In this document: one piece after another, positions 45,556 to 54,571 of the stretch
Layout of the letters: each line of letters opens with the position of its first letter
How positions within the stretch are numbered: position 1 is the stretch's first letter
Source: 20CM-2-55-15 sp963738025
Lineage (GTDB): Bacteria > Acidobacteriota > Terriglobia > 20CM-2-55-15
DNA: 64,000 bases
Assembly: GCA_963738025.1 (NCBI GenBank)
Contig: CAVTWA010000051.1
Span: 186,001 to 250,000, forward strand
Direction: 5' to 3'
Position numbers and translations under genes: made by a program
The notes under the pieces: model-generated
Database searches by the model: none
Seen by the model: the letters and a program-made list of their open reading frames with translations, nothing else
Told to the model about the DNA's origin: nothing

Positions 45556-45885
45556 TCAGACGTCTCGTTCACCGGTGCGGATGTTGTATCCCTGTTCGAT
45601 CGGAAGGACGAACACGCGGCCATCGCCGATTTCGCCCGTCCGCGCAGTTTCAATGACCGTTTTGATCACGTCGTCGACCATTTCGTCCTGGATTACAAGC
45701 TCGATCATGATCTTCGGAAGAAGCGTCACGCTGTATTCGGTTCCACGATAAACCGCCTTATGACCCTTTTGCCGGCCGTGGCCGCGAACTTCGGTAACGG
45801 TCATGCCGGCAACGCTCAGTTTTGTCAGTGCGTCTTTGACTTCCTCTAGTTTATTCGGACGGATGATTGCTTTTATCAGCTTCAT
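45556..45885 (-). CDS. glnB: Nitrogen regulatory protein PII
   Basis: The 109-residue trimeric signal protein reports 2-oxoglutarate and ATP/ADP. The T-loop GRQKGHKAVYRGTEYSV contains the tyrosine (RGTEY) that GlnD uridylylates. The C-terminal signature is TGEIGDGRVFVLPIE. No amtB is adjacent. It could be GlnB or GlnK; GlnB is preferred because glnD, glnE-like genes and glnA are nearby. Downstream on the same strand is glnE1's stop region in opposite order, with 21 bases between the two genes. Confidence 0.95.
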   Translation of the reverse strand: MKLIKAIIRPNKLEEVKDALTKLSVAGMTVTEVRGHGRQKGHKAVYRGTEYSVTLLPKIMIELVIQDEMVDDVIKTVIETARTGEIGDGRVFVLPIEQGYNIRTGERDV

Positions 45886-45906
45886 AACACGTACATCGTA
45901 TCGGCT

Positions 45907-47439
45907 CTACTGCTGTCTAGACAATAGTAAATGAAGTTCGCTGAACATACGGTTGACCCCGCCCGTATGATCCTGATAATCACGCAGAAATTGTTCCGAC
46001 CCCGAATAGCCCAGCAATCGCGCGCAGGCTGTAAGTTCCTTGTGCGTCTCGGGTAACGAGTGGGTTTGGGCATCATTGACCATCTGTAATTTGTTTTCGA
46101 CATCGCGCAGGAAGAGATAGGCTTTCGTGAGAAAGGCGCATTCGTCCGGCGAGATGATGGATGCTGCACATAATCGCTGCAAGGCCTGCAGAGTGTTCCT
46201 CTCCCGAATTTCGGGCCGTAAACTGCCGAACCGTACTTGTAGCGACTGTACGATTAACTCGATCTCGCGAATGCCGCCCGTCCCGAGCTTGACGTTCCGC
46301 TCCTGCTGGTCACGCCGCAGCATTTTCTGATCGATCTGCCCCTTCATGCCCCGTACCGATTCAAGAGCGTTCGCGTCGAACGGCGGTCCGAATACGAACT
46401 CGTCCGCCATTTGGAGGAAGGCGCGGCCCAGCGTGCGACTGCCCGCTACGGGCCAGGCTTTCAGCAGAGCCAGACGTTCCCACGTGCGCAGCCGGGACTG
46501 GTAATATTTCCGGTATTCTTCGAAGGAGTAAGCAATCTTGCTGCCCTGCCCTTCGGGACGTAATCTCAGATCGACACGATAGACGTAGCCTTCAGCCGTG
46601 AAATCGTTGAGAGCCCCGGCCACCTTCTGACAGACGCGGCGAAAATAGTCAGGCGCGTCAATAGTTCCGGCTTTTTCTAAAGGCGAGTTGTGGAGAAAGA
46701 TCAAATCGACGTCCGAACTGAAATTGAGCTCACTGCCGCCCAGTTTGCCCATCGCCAGAATCGTAAATTCGGTGAATGCATCGCGGGGAATTTCGCATTC
46801 CCGGCGTAAAGAGGTCGCGCAAATCCAATAGGCAGCCGATATCAGAGCTTCAGCAAGAACGGATAATGCAGCCAGTGTCTCTTCTACCGGGCAAAGGCGC
46901 AGGAGATCACGGACGCCGATGTGGAGCATCTCTCGTCTTTTGAAGAAGCGCAGATAATCGAGCTGTTTCTGCTGATTTTCGAGGACTCTCAGGGTCTGGA
47001 TCAATTCGCGTTCAATCTCGCGCTTCTTCCGGACGGAACGAAGAACGTGCGGGTCGGCGACCCAGTAGAAATGGTGTGGATCGCGGATGAGGATCTCCGC
47101 CATGTAGGCGCTCCCTCCCAGAGTTCGCGCCAGGAGTTCCGTGGTTTCGGGAGATTCCTTGAGATATGAAAACAGACGGGTCTTGTTCAGTGCGGCCTGT
47201 GCAAAGCGTTCCAGATAATTGAGTGCCTGATCCGGGTCGGCCGACTGCGACGCCCAGTGCAGGATGTTTTCGAGAATGTCGGCCAGCAGGTGTCTTTCGC
47301 TGGGTTCGGCGGCCATTGCCTGGAGATTCGCGTCGGCCTTCGCGGGATCTTCAAAACCATAGGGTCCGAGCAACGCAGCGACCTGCTGGCGGTCCAGCCG
47401 CGGCGCCAGGAGTAGGTCCTTAAGGTTTTGCGCTCCCAT
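45907..47439 (-). CDS. glnE: GlnE-like adenylyltransferase, single N-terminal half
   Basis: The 510-residue product corresponds to only one half of the usual bifunctional GlnE (about 950 residues). It has a GlnE-type N-terminal helical region (residues 1-210), the motif GKLGGSELNF with SSDVDLIF (231-248, Asp243 and Asp245) and VDLRLRPEG (289-297). A GTGGIREIELIVQ segment starts at 387. By position it matches the N-terminal, deadenylylating half. The second GlnE-like gene diverges from it across an R1 element. It lies upstream of glnB on the same strand. Confidence 0.9.
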   Translation of the reverse strand: MGAQNLKDLLLAPRLDRQQVAALLGPYGFEDPAKADANLQAMAAEPSERHLLADILENILHWASQSADPDQALNYLERFAQAALNKTRLFSYLKESPETTELLARTLGGSAYMAEILIRDPHHFYWVADPHVLRSVRKKREIERELIQTLRVLENQQKQLDYLRFFKRREMLHIGVRDLLRLCPVEETLAALSVLAEALISAAYWICATSLRRECEIPRDAFTEFTILAMGKLGGSELNFSSDVDLIFLHNSPLEKAGTIDAPDYFRRVCQKVAGALNDFTAEGYVYRVDLRLRPEGQGSKIAYSFEEYRKYYQSRLRTWERLALLKAWPVAGSRTLGRAFLQMADEFVFGPPFDANALESVRGMKGQIDQKMLRRDQQERNVKLGTGGIREIELIVQSLQVRFGSLRPEIRERNTLQALQRLCAASIISPDECAFLTKAYLFLRDVENKLQMVNDAQTHSLPETHKELTACARLLGYSGSEQFLRDYQDHTGGVNRMFSELHLLLSRQQ

Positions 47440-47496
47440 ATTCCTGATACGATAACTGATGAAGGGGCTTGGGTGGCGGATAGATTGCAGGGTCGA

Positions 47497-47800
47497 TTAT
47501 AGCCGCGTTCGATGACCACGTGTTCCAAGACAGGCTGGACGGGAGCCGCAGTGTGGCGGCTTGTAAAGGTTTGAATGTAGTGGATCTAATCGGTCCGCTA
47601 CGCGGATATCTCAAAGGATGCTACGCGACTTTGAACAGACCGCCCCGGCCCTCGCTGCGCGAGGGCATCCCCGCCTGACTCAGGCGGGGACTGGGGGCAC
47701 CCTCACCGCTACCCTGGTCTTATCTGGACAGCTGCAGTTTATGACCACCTATCTTTCGTTAACGCCAGGAGACATGCGCGGTCACCGACCGCGCCGACAG
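47497..47800. repeat. R1 element copy between the two glnE-like genes
   Basis: The element starts TATAGCCGCGTTCGATGACC and ends with the inverse of CTGTCGGCGCGGTCGGTGACC. It has the R1 landmarks TTCCAAGACAGG and AAAGGTTTGAATGTAGTGG and the R4 palindrome at 47668-47690. Its right end is one base before the GTG start of the second glnE-like gene, so it supplies all the upstream sequence of that gene. Confidence 0.85.
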
Positions 47801-47801
47801 C

Positions 47802-49928
47802 GTGGTTAGAGAACAGGATAAAGAAATAATTCAGAACCTCTGTGCCGGCGTTGACGTCAAGGTCATCAATGACTTCTTCGCCCGTATGGACGAGGATTAT
47901 TTTACGAGCTTCCCGCCCGAAAAAATTGCCGGGCATATGCAGATGGCAGCTCGCCTCAACGTCAGACAGCCGATCCAGATCCAGGTTGTTCCGGAGGCCG
48001 GTGCCTCGAGCAACTTTGAAATAACCGTGGTTGGCTTCGATTACCTGTCGGAGTTTTCGATTTTCTGCGGGCTCATCTCGGCTTTCGGTCTCGATATTCA
48101 TTCGGGTGATATCTATTCGTTCTCGACCTCACCTTCTCGTTCCGGCGCTCGAAAAATCGTGGACGTCTTTCATGTGCGGGCAAAGCCGGGTGCGCCATTC
48201 AACGAAGACAAACAGGATAGCTTTATAGCGGAAATGCAAAGGTTCGCGCGGCTGCTGGCAACGGGAGATATTCAAGAGCCTCGGGAGCGCCTCAACCGGT
48301 TTCTTGTCGAGCGAATCGAGACGATGAACGAGCCGCTGAAGGGTCTCCTGTCGCCGGTGGAGATTGTATTCGACAACGAAGCGTTCAAAAGCTGGAGCCT
48401 GATGCAGACAAAGGCGGAAGATACCTTCGCGCTTCTTTTTGCCATCTCGAATGCCCTGGCGATGCGCGGCGTGTATATCCACAACGTCAAGATCCGCAGT
48501 AGCGGCAGACAGGCATCAAACCAGTTCCTGATAGCCGATCGTTGGGGACGCAAGATTGAAGACGCTCGCGAACAGGAGAGACTGCGGACCTCAGTCGCGA
48601 TGATCAAGCAATTCACGCATTTTCTGCCGGAGGCGCCCGATCCGGCCAAGGCAATGCGGCATTTCGATCAATTTCTCGACAAGATTGCCGAGGAGCAATT
48701 TCCGGATCACGTGTTGTCGTTTCTAGCCGAGCGGGACGGCATGAGTCTGCTTGCGCATTTACTTGGTTCGAGCGATTACCTCTGGGACGATTTTCTCGGC
48801 ATCCGTTTCAATGACCTTCTTCCGGTGCTACAGGATCTCAATCAGACCCCGATCCGGCCCGATCCCTCAGGGCTGCGCAGTTATCTTGATGGCGCTGCAA
48901 CATGGGAAGACAAGAAGAAAGTCCTCAATACGTTCAAGGACTCCGAACTCTTCCGGATTGACGCAAAACATCTGCTGCAGCCCGGCATCAACCTCGTTGA
49001 ATTTTCGCTCGCCGTTACTCAACTTGCGGAAATCGTTCTCGATGAAGCTGCCAGCATCTGTTATGGCGAATTGGGTGAAAGACCCGGCAGTTTCACGATT
49101 TGTGCTCTTGGTAAATTCGGCGGACGCGAGATGGGCTACGCTTCTGACCTTGAAGTTCTGTTTGTCCACGAGACGGGTGCAAATACGGCTGTTTTTGAAA
49201 TGATGGTGAGACGCATCACCGAATTGATCGAGGCGCGCAATACCGGGATTTTTCACATTGATTTGCGGTTGCGTCCGCACGGCGACGCCGGATCGTGGTC
49301 GATCCCGTTTGTCGAGTTTGCCGGCTACTACAGCCCGACAGGCGCGGCTGCACCCTTCGAGAGGCAAGCTCTGATCAAGCTGCGCTGCGTCGGCGGCGAT
49401 CCGGTGCTCGGCCGCCGAGTTGAAGGGCATCGCGATGGGTTTACCTATAGCGGCGCGGACTGGGATTGGAAAGATGCGCTGCACCTCCGGAAACGTCAGA
49501 TGCTGGAACTCGTCAAGCCAGGAGAAATCAACGTGAAATACAGTGCCGGTGGAATCGTTGATGTCGAATACGCGGTGCAGTATATGCAACTGATGTATGG
49601 CGGCAAATACGAGGCATTAAGGATGACCAACACCCTCGACGCTCTCGATGCGCTTTATGGCCTGCGTCTGTTCTCCATCAAAGAGTATGAGACTCTGCAT
49701 TCAGCCTATCTCGTCCTACGCCGTGTCATCGATGCTCTGCGGATAGTCCGCGGTGACGCAAGCGACCTCGTTTTACCGCCGGAAGATTCGGAAGAGTTCA
49801 AATCCCTGGCGCGCCGCTTGGGTTACAGCGAAAAGGACCGGACGCAAAATGCAAAGCGCCTCGCCGCCGATCTCCGCCAGCATATGACGACTGTTCACGA
49901 CTTCTTTCTCGCCCGCTATGACAGCTGA
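47802..49928 (+). CDS. glnE: GlnE-like adenylyltransferase half fused to two ACT-like domains
   Basis: The 708-residue protein begins with two ACT-like regions (about residues 70-150 and 185-275, for example NFEITVVGFDYLSEFSIFCG and DTFALLFAISNALAMRGV) and a helical linker. It then has a GlnE-type nucleotidyltransferase half: GKFGGREMGYASDLE (437-451), IDLRLRPHGD (486-495) and GGIVDVEYAVQ (583-593). The active-site pair reads DLE, so Glu451 replaces the second Asp of DxD. ACT domains normally sit in GlnD, not GlnE. GTG 47802 is the best start but has no ribosome site. The stop overlaps rapA by 11 bases. Confidence 0.82.
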   Translation: MVREQDKEIIQNLCAGVDVKVINDFFARMDEDYFTSFPPEKIAGHMQMAARLNVRQPIQIQVVPEAGASSNFEITVVGFDYLSEFSIFCGLISAFGLDIHSGDIYSFSTSPSRSGARKIVDVFHVRAKPGAPFNEDKQDSFIAEMQRFARLLATGDIQEPRERLNRFLVERIETMNEPLKGLLSPVEIVFDNEAFKSWSLMQTKAEDTFALLFAISNALAMRGVYIHNVKIRSSGRQASNQFLIADRWGRKIEDAREQERLRTSVAMIKQFTHFLPEAPDPAKAMRHFDQFLDKIAEEQFPDHVLSFLAERDGMSLLAHLLGSSDYLWDDFLGIRFNDLLPVLQDLNQTPIRPDPSGLRSYLDGAATWEDKKKVLNTFKDSELFRIDAKHLLQPGINLVEFSLAVTQLAEIVLDEAASICYGELGERPGSFTICALGKFGGREMGYASDLEVLFVHETGANTAVFEMMVRRITELIEARNTGIFHIDLRLRPHGDAGSWSIPFVEFAGYYSPTGAAAPFERQALIKLRCVGGDPVLGRRVEGHRDGFTYSGADWDWKDALHLRKRQMLELVKPGEINVKYSAGGIVDVEYAVQYMQLMYGGKYEALRMTNTLDALDALYGLRLFSIKEYETLHSAYLVLRRVIDALRIVRGDASDLVLPPEDSEEFKSLARRLGYSEKDRTQNAKRLAADLRQHMTTVHDFFLARYDS

Positions 49929-52440
49929 CTTTCAGCCAGGCCAGCGCTGGATCAGTGAGACCGAGCCGGAACTCGGCCTTGGATCGATTCTGGAAGTCAC
50001 GCATCGACGGGTGACGGCCAGTTTTGCGGCTGCCGGAGAGCAGCGGCAATACGGGCGCGGGAATGCTCCATTACGCCGGGTTCGGTTTCGTCCAGGCGAT
50101 ACGGTCAAAGACAGGCACGAGAAGCCTCTCACGATTGACTCTGTGGTCGAACGCGACGGCCTCATTTACTACCGCCATGGAAAGCGGGAATTGTGTGAAA
50201 GCGAGCTCAGTGATGCTCTCAGTTTCAATAAGCCGGAAGAGCGTCTCTCGGCGGGACAGTTCGATGCGGCCGAGTTGTTTGATCTGCGCATGGCAGCGCT
50301 GGAACACCAATACAGGATCCGTAAATCGAAGGTGCGGGGATTCGCCGGAGGGAGAATCGAACTACTTCCGCATCAACTGTACATTGCCTCCGAGGTGACC
50401 TCACGTCTCGCACCGCGTGTTCTGCTGGCCGATGAAGTTGGCCTTGGTAAGACGATCGAAGCGTGTCTGATTCTGCACCGCCTGATAATCACAGGACGGG
50501 TTCGGCGAGCACTCGTCCTGGTTCCGGAGTCACTGATTCACCAGTGGTTTGTCGAATTGCTGCGGCGTTTCAATCTGTGGTTCCACATCTTCGACGAGGA
50601 GCGCTGCGAGGAAATCGAGAGAGCGAATCCAGAAGCAAATCCGTTCTTAGACGGGCAATTCATTCTCTGCACTGTTGGACTGTTTACGGGACAGGAATAC
50701 CGGGCGGAACAAGTGCTCAGTGCCGGCTGGGACATGGTCGTTGTGGACGAAGCGCACCATTTGTCGTGGGCCCCCGGCAGTCCCGGTCCGGAATACGCAT
50801 TCGTCGAACTACTGGCGCGCGAAACGCCCGGGCTGCTCCTTCTGACGGCCACGCCCGAACAACTCGGCCTCGCCAGTCATTTTGCTCGCCTGCGTCTGCT
50901 GGATCCCGATCGCTTCTACGACGTGGATGCATTCATCCGGGAGACGGAACAGTATCGCGAGGTGGCGCGCGAAGCGGACGGTTTGACGGACAACACAACT
51001 TTGGGCCGGTTACTGGATGAACATGGCACCGGGCGCGTGAGCTTTCGCAATACGCGGGCAACAATATCGGGTTTTCCGGCGCGAAAGGCACAGCTGGTTT
51101 CTCTGGCCGCCGGTTCTTCGAAGTATGAACGCATCGATTGGCTGGCCGAACTGCTTCGCAAGCTCAATCCCGAAAAGATCCTGTTGATCTGCCGGACGCC
51201 GGCGATGGTGACAGCGATTGAAACCGCGCTTCGCCAGCGGGTGAAGGACCTGAAGGCCGGGCTTTTTCACGAGGGTCTTTCGCTGCTTCAGCGGGACCGG
51301 AATGCTGCGTGGTTTGCGGATCAGCACGGAGCGCGCATTCTTTTGTGTTCCGAGATTGGAAGCGAGGGGCGCAACTTTCAGTTTGCCCATCACCTGGTGC
51401 TATTCGATTTGCCTCTCGATCCGGAGCTGCTGGAGCAACGCATCGGGCGGCTCGACCGGATCGGCCAAAAAGCGGAGATTCAAGTGCACGTTCCTTTTGT
51501 TGCCGGCACCGGACAAGAAGTTCTGGCGCGCTGGTATCACGAAGGCTTGAATGCGTTCGAGAGCAACCTGCAGGGAGGCAGGGAGCTGCTCGAGCAGTTC
51601 GGGGCGCCTGTTTACCATCTTTCGCAGAAGTTCAGCAAGTCGGGCGTCCGGTCGCGGCTCGAATTGGACCGCCTGATCGAAGAAACGCGCACGGCACATC
51701 AGGACATCCGCGCCCGGTTGCATGAAGGCCGCGATCGCTTATTGGAACTCAACTCGTTTCGGCCTTCAGTTGCGGAAAAACTGGTTACGGAGATTCAAGG
51801 CCAGGACAGTGACAGATCCCTGGACGATTTCATGCTCCGCGTTTTTGACCAGTACTCGCTTGACGTCGAAGAGATCGCTCCGCGCACGTATAAGTTGGGT
51901 TCAGCCGGGATGTTTGCAGAGTCGTTTCCGGGTTTGCCGGCCGAGGGGATGACAGTGACCTGCGATCGTAGAAGGGCGCTCGTCAGGGAAGACGTTCAGT
52001 TTCTGACCTGGGATCATCCCCTGGTTACAGGCGCGTTGGATCTGCTGCTCGGATCGGAGAAGGGAAACAGCAGCCTGCTCGAATCGGAAACTGCTCCCGC
52101 GCTGGAAGCTGTTTATGTTCTCGAATGTATTACCCCTCCCCATTTGCACATTGATCGTTTTTTGCCACCAACTCCGATTCGCGTCGTTGTGGAGACGGAA
52201 AACCTGGGGGAAGCCGAAAAGAAGGCTGAAGCTCAGGTGGTGCAAATCGTGGATGCGGCGCGGGCCGATATGACAGCGGCGCTCAACCAGGAGATCACAC
52301 GCCTCGAGGATTTAAGGCGTGTGAATCCCAGCGTGCGCCCTGCAGAAATCGAGATGCTGAAGGAGCAGAAGCGATTGCTGGATGTGCACCTCAGTGGCGC
52401 ACGGCTCAGGTTGGATGCGCTCCGAGTGAGAGGAGATTAG
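49918..52440 (+). CDS. rapA: RapA/HepA-like SNF2-family ATPase
   Basis: This 840-residue Swi2/Snf2 ATPase is of the RapA type, which recycles RNA polymerase. Motifs are LADEVGLGKTIEA (motif I), DEAHHLSW (DEAH-type box), LLLTATP and, in the C-terminal helicase lobe, SEIGSEGRNFQFAHHLV and RIGRLDRIGQ. The N-terminal region (residues 1-110) is beta-rich, as in RapA's Tudor-like part. The ATG lies inside the end of the glnE-like gene, so translation is coupled. The stop sits in the left end of an R2 element. Confidence 0.88.
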   Translation: MTADFQPGQRWISETEPELGLGSILEVTHRRVTASFAAAGEQRQYGRGNAPLRRVRFRPGDTVKDRHEKPLTIDSVVERDGLIYYRHGKRELCESELSDALSFNKPEERLSAGQFDAAELFDLRMAALEHQYRIRKSKVRGFAGGRIELLPHQLYIASEVTSRLAPRVLLADEVGLGKTIEACLILHRLIITGRVRRALVLVPESLIHQWFVELLRRFNLWFHIFDEERCEEIERANPEANPFLDGQFILCTVGLFTGQEYRAEQVLSAGWDMVVVDEAHHLSWAPGSPGPEYAFVELLARETPGLLLLTATPEQLGLASHFARLRLLDPDRFYDVDAFIRETEQYREVAREADGLTDNTTLGRLLDEHGTGRVSFRNTRATISGFPARKAQLVSLAAGSSKYERIDWLAELLRKLNPEKILLICRTPAMVTAIETALRQRVKDLKAGLFHEGLSLLQRDRNAAWFADQHGARILLCSEIGSEGRNFQFAHHLVLFDLPLDPELLEQRIGRLDRIGQKAEIQVHVPFVAGTGQEVLARWYHEGLNAFESNLQGGRELLEQFGAPVYHLSQKFSKSGVRSRLELDRLIEETRTAHQDIRARLHEGRDRLLELNSFRPSVAEKLVTEIQGQDSDRSLDDFMLRVFDQYSLDVEEIAPRTYKLGSAGMFAESFPGLPAEGMTVTCDRRRALVREDVQFLTWDHPLVTGALDLLLGSEKGNSSLLESETAPALEAVYVLECITPPHLHIDRFLPPTPIRVVVETENLGEAEKKAEAQVVQIVDAARADMTAALNQEITRLEDLRRVNPSVRPAEIEMLKEQKRLLDVHLSGARLRLDALRVRGD

Positions 52441-52625
52441 CCACAAAAAGGCATAGCGCGGCGACGCCGCTATCAAACAGCGGAAGTGAGACTCGGACGT
52501 AGCCGAAGTTCGCCATGTGATGTGAGGAGCGAACTCCCCGCCTAAGTCAGGCGGGGAGTTCGCTCCCTCACAACATTTGCGTGTCAACTACAGCGAGTCC
52601 CGCGCTAAGCCTTTTTGTGGCTAAT
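52436..52625. repeat. R2 element copy D, complete, 190 bp
   Basis: It is bounded by ATTAGCCACAAAAAGGC and its perfect inverse GCCTTTTTGTGGCTAAT. The interior carries GCATAGCGCGG on the left, CCCGCGCTAAGCC on the right and the R4 palindrome at 52536-52558, enclosed by inverted GAGCGAACT/AGTTCGCTC arms. It lies between convergent rapA and glnA and contains the rapA stop. Confidence 0.93.
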
Positions 52626-52631
52626 TTCCTC

Positions 52632-54041
52632 TTACAGGCTGTAATACATGTCGAACTCAATGGGATGGGTCGTCATACGGAATTTCGTGACTTCTTCCAT
52701 CTTGAGTTCAATATAGGCATCGATCATGTCGTCGCTGAAGACTCCGCCCTTCGTCAGGAAGGCGCGGTCCTTATCCAGGTGCGTCAGCGCTTCATCGAGC
52801 GAGGCGCATGGATGCGGAATGTCTTTGGCTTCTTCCGGAGACAGATCGTACAAATTCTTATCCATCGGATCCCCGGGGTTGATCTTGTTCTGTACGCCAT
52901 CCAGGCCGGCCATCATCATCGCGGTGAAGGCGAGATATGGATTCGCCGTCGGATCTGGGAAGCGCACTTCAATGCGGCGGGCCTTGGGACTGTTGACGAG
53001 CGGAACGCGAACGGCAGCAGACCGGTTGCGAGCTGAATATGCGAGGTTGATCGGCGCTTCGAAGCCGGGCACGAGACGCTTGTAGGAATTCGTGCTCGGA
53101 TTCGTGATGGCGTTCAGTGCTTTTGCGTGTTTGATGATGCCGCCGATGTAATGAATCGCGAACTCAGACAGTCCGGCATAGCCTTCACCGGAGAAAAGGT
53201 TCTGTTCGCCTTTCCAGATCGATTGGTGGCAGTGCATTCCGGAACCGTTGTCGCCGACGATCGGCTTGGGCATGAACGTCGCCGTTTTGCCGTATTTGGC
53301 TGCGACGTTGTGGACCACATACTTCAAGCGCATCATCCAGTCGGCTCGTTGAACGAGAGGTGCGAACTTCGTACCGATTTCATTCTGACCGGCGGTTGCG
53401 ACTTCATGGTGATGGACTTCGACGACGACGCCGATCTCTTCGAGATAGGTGCACATGGCCGAGCGGATGTTTTGCAGCGAATCGACGGGAGGCACAGGGA
53501 AGTAACCGCCCTTGATTGACGGACGATGCCCTTTGTTGCCGCCGTCGAAGGATTCACCTGCCGACCAGGCCGCTTCTTCAGAGAAAATCTGGTAGCGAGC
53601 GCCAGACATATCGACGGACCATTCAACTGCATCAAAGACGAAGAATTCCGGCTCGGGTCCGAAGTACACCACATCGCCCAGTCCTGTCGATTTCAAGTAG
53701 GCTTCACCGCGCTTGGCGATGGATCGCGGATCGCGGTCATATCCCTTCATATCCGATGGTTCAATCGTGTCGCAGGTGATGGCGAGCGTGGTCATGTCCA
53801 GAAATGGATCGATGAAGCACGATGTCGGGTCGGGCATAAGCAACATGTCCGATGCTTGAATACCCTTCCATCCGGCGATCGAGGAACCGTCAAAAAAGTG
53901 ACCGGATTCGAATTTCTCGGGCCCGAACGACTTCACGGGCACGCTCACGTGCTGCTCTTTGCCGCGCGTATCGGTAAAGCGGAGGTCGACGAATTTGACC
54001 TCCTTGTCCTTCATTAGTTGGAATACTTCTTTTGGGGTCAT
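52632..54041 (-). CDS. glnA: Glutamine synthetase type I
   Basis: This dodecameric enzyme makes glutamine from glutamate, ammonia and ATP. The 469-residue sequence has FDGSSIAGW, the metal-site motif YFGPEPEFFVF, NGSGMHCHQS and RLVPGFEAPINLAYS. The adenylylation loop KNLYDLSPEE is present, with Tyr398 equivalent to E. coli Tyr397, so it is a likely target of the GlnE-like proteins. ATG 54041 has an AGGAAAGGACT leader. It is the only glutamine synthetase gene in the window. Confidence 0.98.
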   Translation of the reverse strand: MTPKEVFQLMKDKEVKFVDLRFTDTRGKEQHVSVPVKSFGPEKFESGHFFDGSSIAGWKGIQASDMLLMPDPTSCFIDPFLDMTTLAITCDTIEPSDMKGYDRDPRSIAKRGEAYLKSTGLGDVVYFGPEPEFFVFDAVEWSVDMSGARYQIFSEEAAWSAGESFDGGNKGHRPSIKGGYFPVPPVDSLQNIRSAMCTYLEEIGVVVEVHHHEVATAGQNEIGTKFAPLVQRADWMMRLKYVVHNVAAKYGKTATFMPKPIVGDNGSGMHCHQSIWKGEQNLFSGEGYAGLSEFAIHYIGGIIKHAKALNAITNPSTNSYKRLVPGFEAPINLAYSARNRSAAVRVPLVNSPKARRIEVRFPDPTANPYLAFTAMMMAGLDGVQNKINPGDPMDKNLYDLSPEEAKDIPHPCASLDEALTHLDKDRAFLTKGGVFSDDMIDAYIELKMEEVTKFRMTTHPIEFDMYYSL

Positions 54042-54211
54042 AGTCCTTTCCTCGTCGGCATTAGATTTGTTTTATTGAGTCCGATGGCGTTAGAAAAACG
54101 GCCACATTCTGCCATAAACAAAAAAAGCCTTCGACCCAAAAAAGCGGATCGAAGACTCCATTGTCCTCTCTCAACACTGCATTGTGTTGAAACCCCATTC
54201 TTATAGCCTAA

Positions 54212-54514
54212 ACCGCCGGAAACCACAAGAGGTACGCGGGCCCCGCCCGGAAGAATCCACGCGGACGCATCCTGGCCGTATTCGGCCCGTACGACGAAGA
54301 CTCTGATCGTCTGGCGCGTCAGCAGCTCTGGCTGTCGGAGGTCTACGCCGCTCCGGTCAGCGGACGGGTCGCGATGGGGCCTGGCCAGGGCCGCCGGGTT
54401 GCGGTTGAACTTCGCTGGTTTGGTAGCGCTCGCATTGCGGCTGACCTCATGCGTGCTGCCGGGTTGCTCGTAAAACAATGCAATGATCTTCGCCAAAAAA
54501 GCGGACACTCTTGA
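54212..54514 (+). pseudogene. Possible gene remnant with no start codon
   Basis: An open stretch follows an in-frame TAA near 54208 and reads GRILAVFGPYDEDSDRLARQ, then VYAAPVSGRVAMGPGQGRR and VAVELRWFGSARIAADLMRA before a TGA at 54512-54514. The sequence looks protein-like, but no ATG, GTG or TTG begins it before residue 50. It could be the 3' end of a truncated gene. The rest of the 54042-54571 gap holds only the glnA leader and a run of AT-rich sequence. Confidence 0.3.
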
Positions 54515-54571
54515 TGGTTTCTGTCGCACGCTCTCCGTCTATCTCGTCGTTCGAACCAGAGGTGAATACGA

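Noticed and set aside
54038..54529. 163-codon minus-strand frame in the glnA upstream region
   Set aside because: It overlaps the glnA leader and the protein-like stretch on the plus strand, with arginine-rich composition typical of an antisense shadow.
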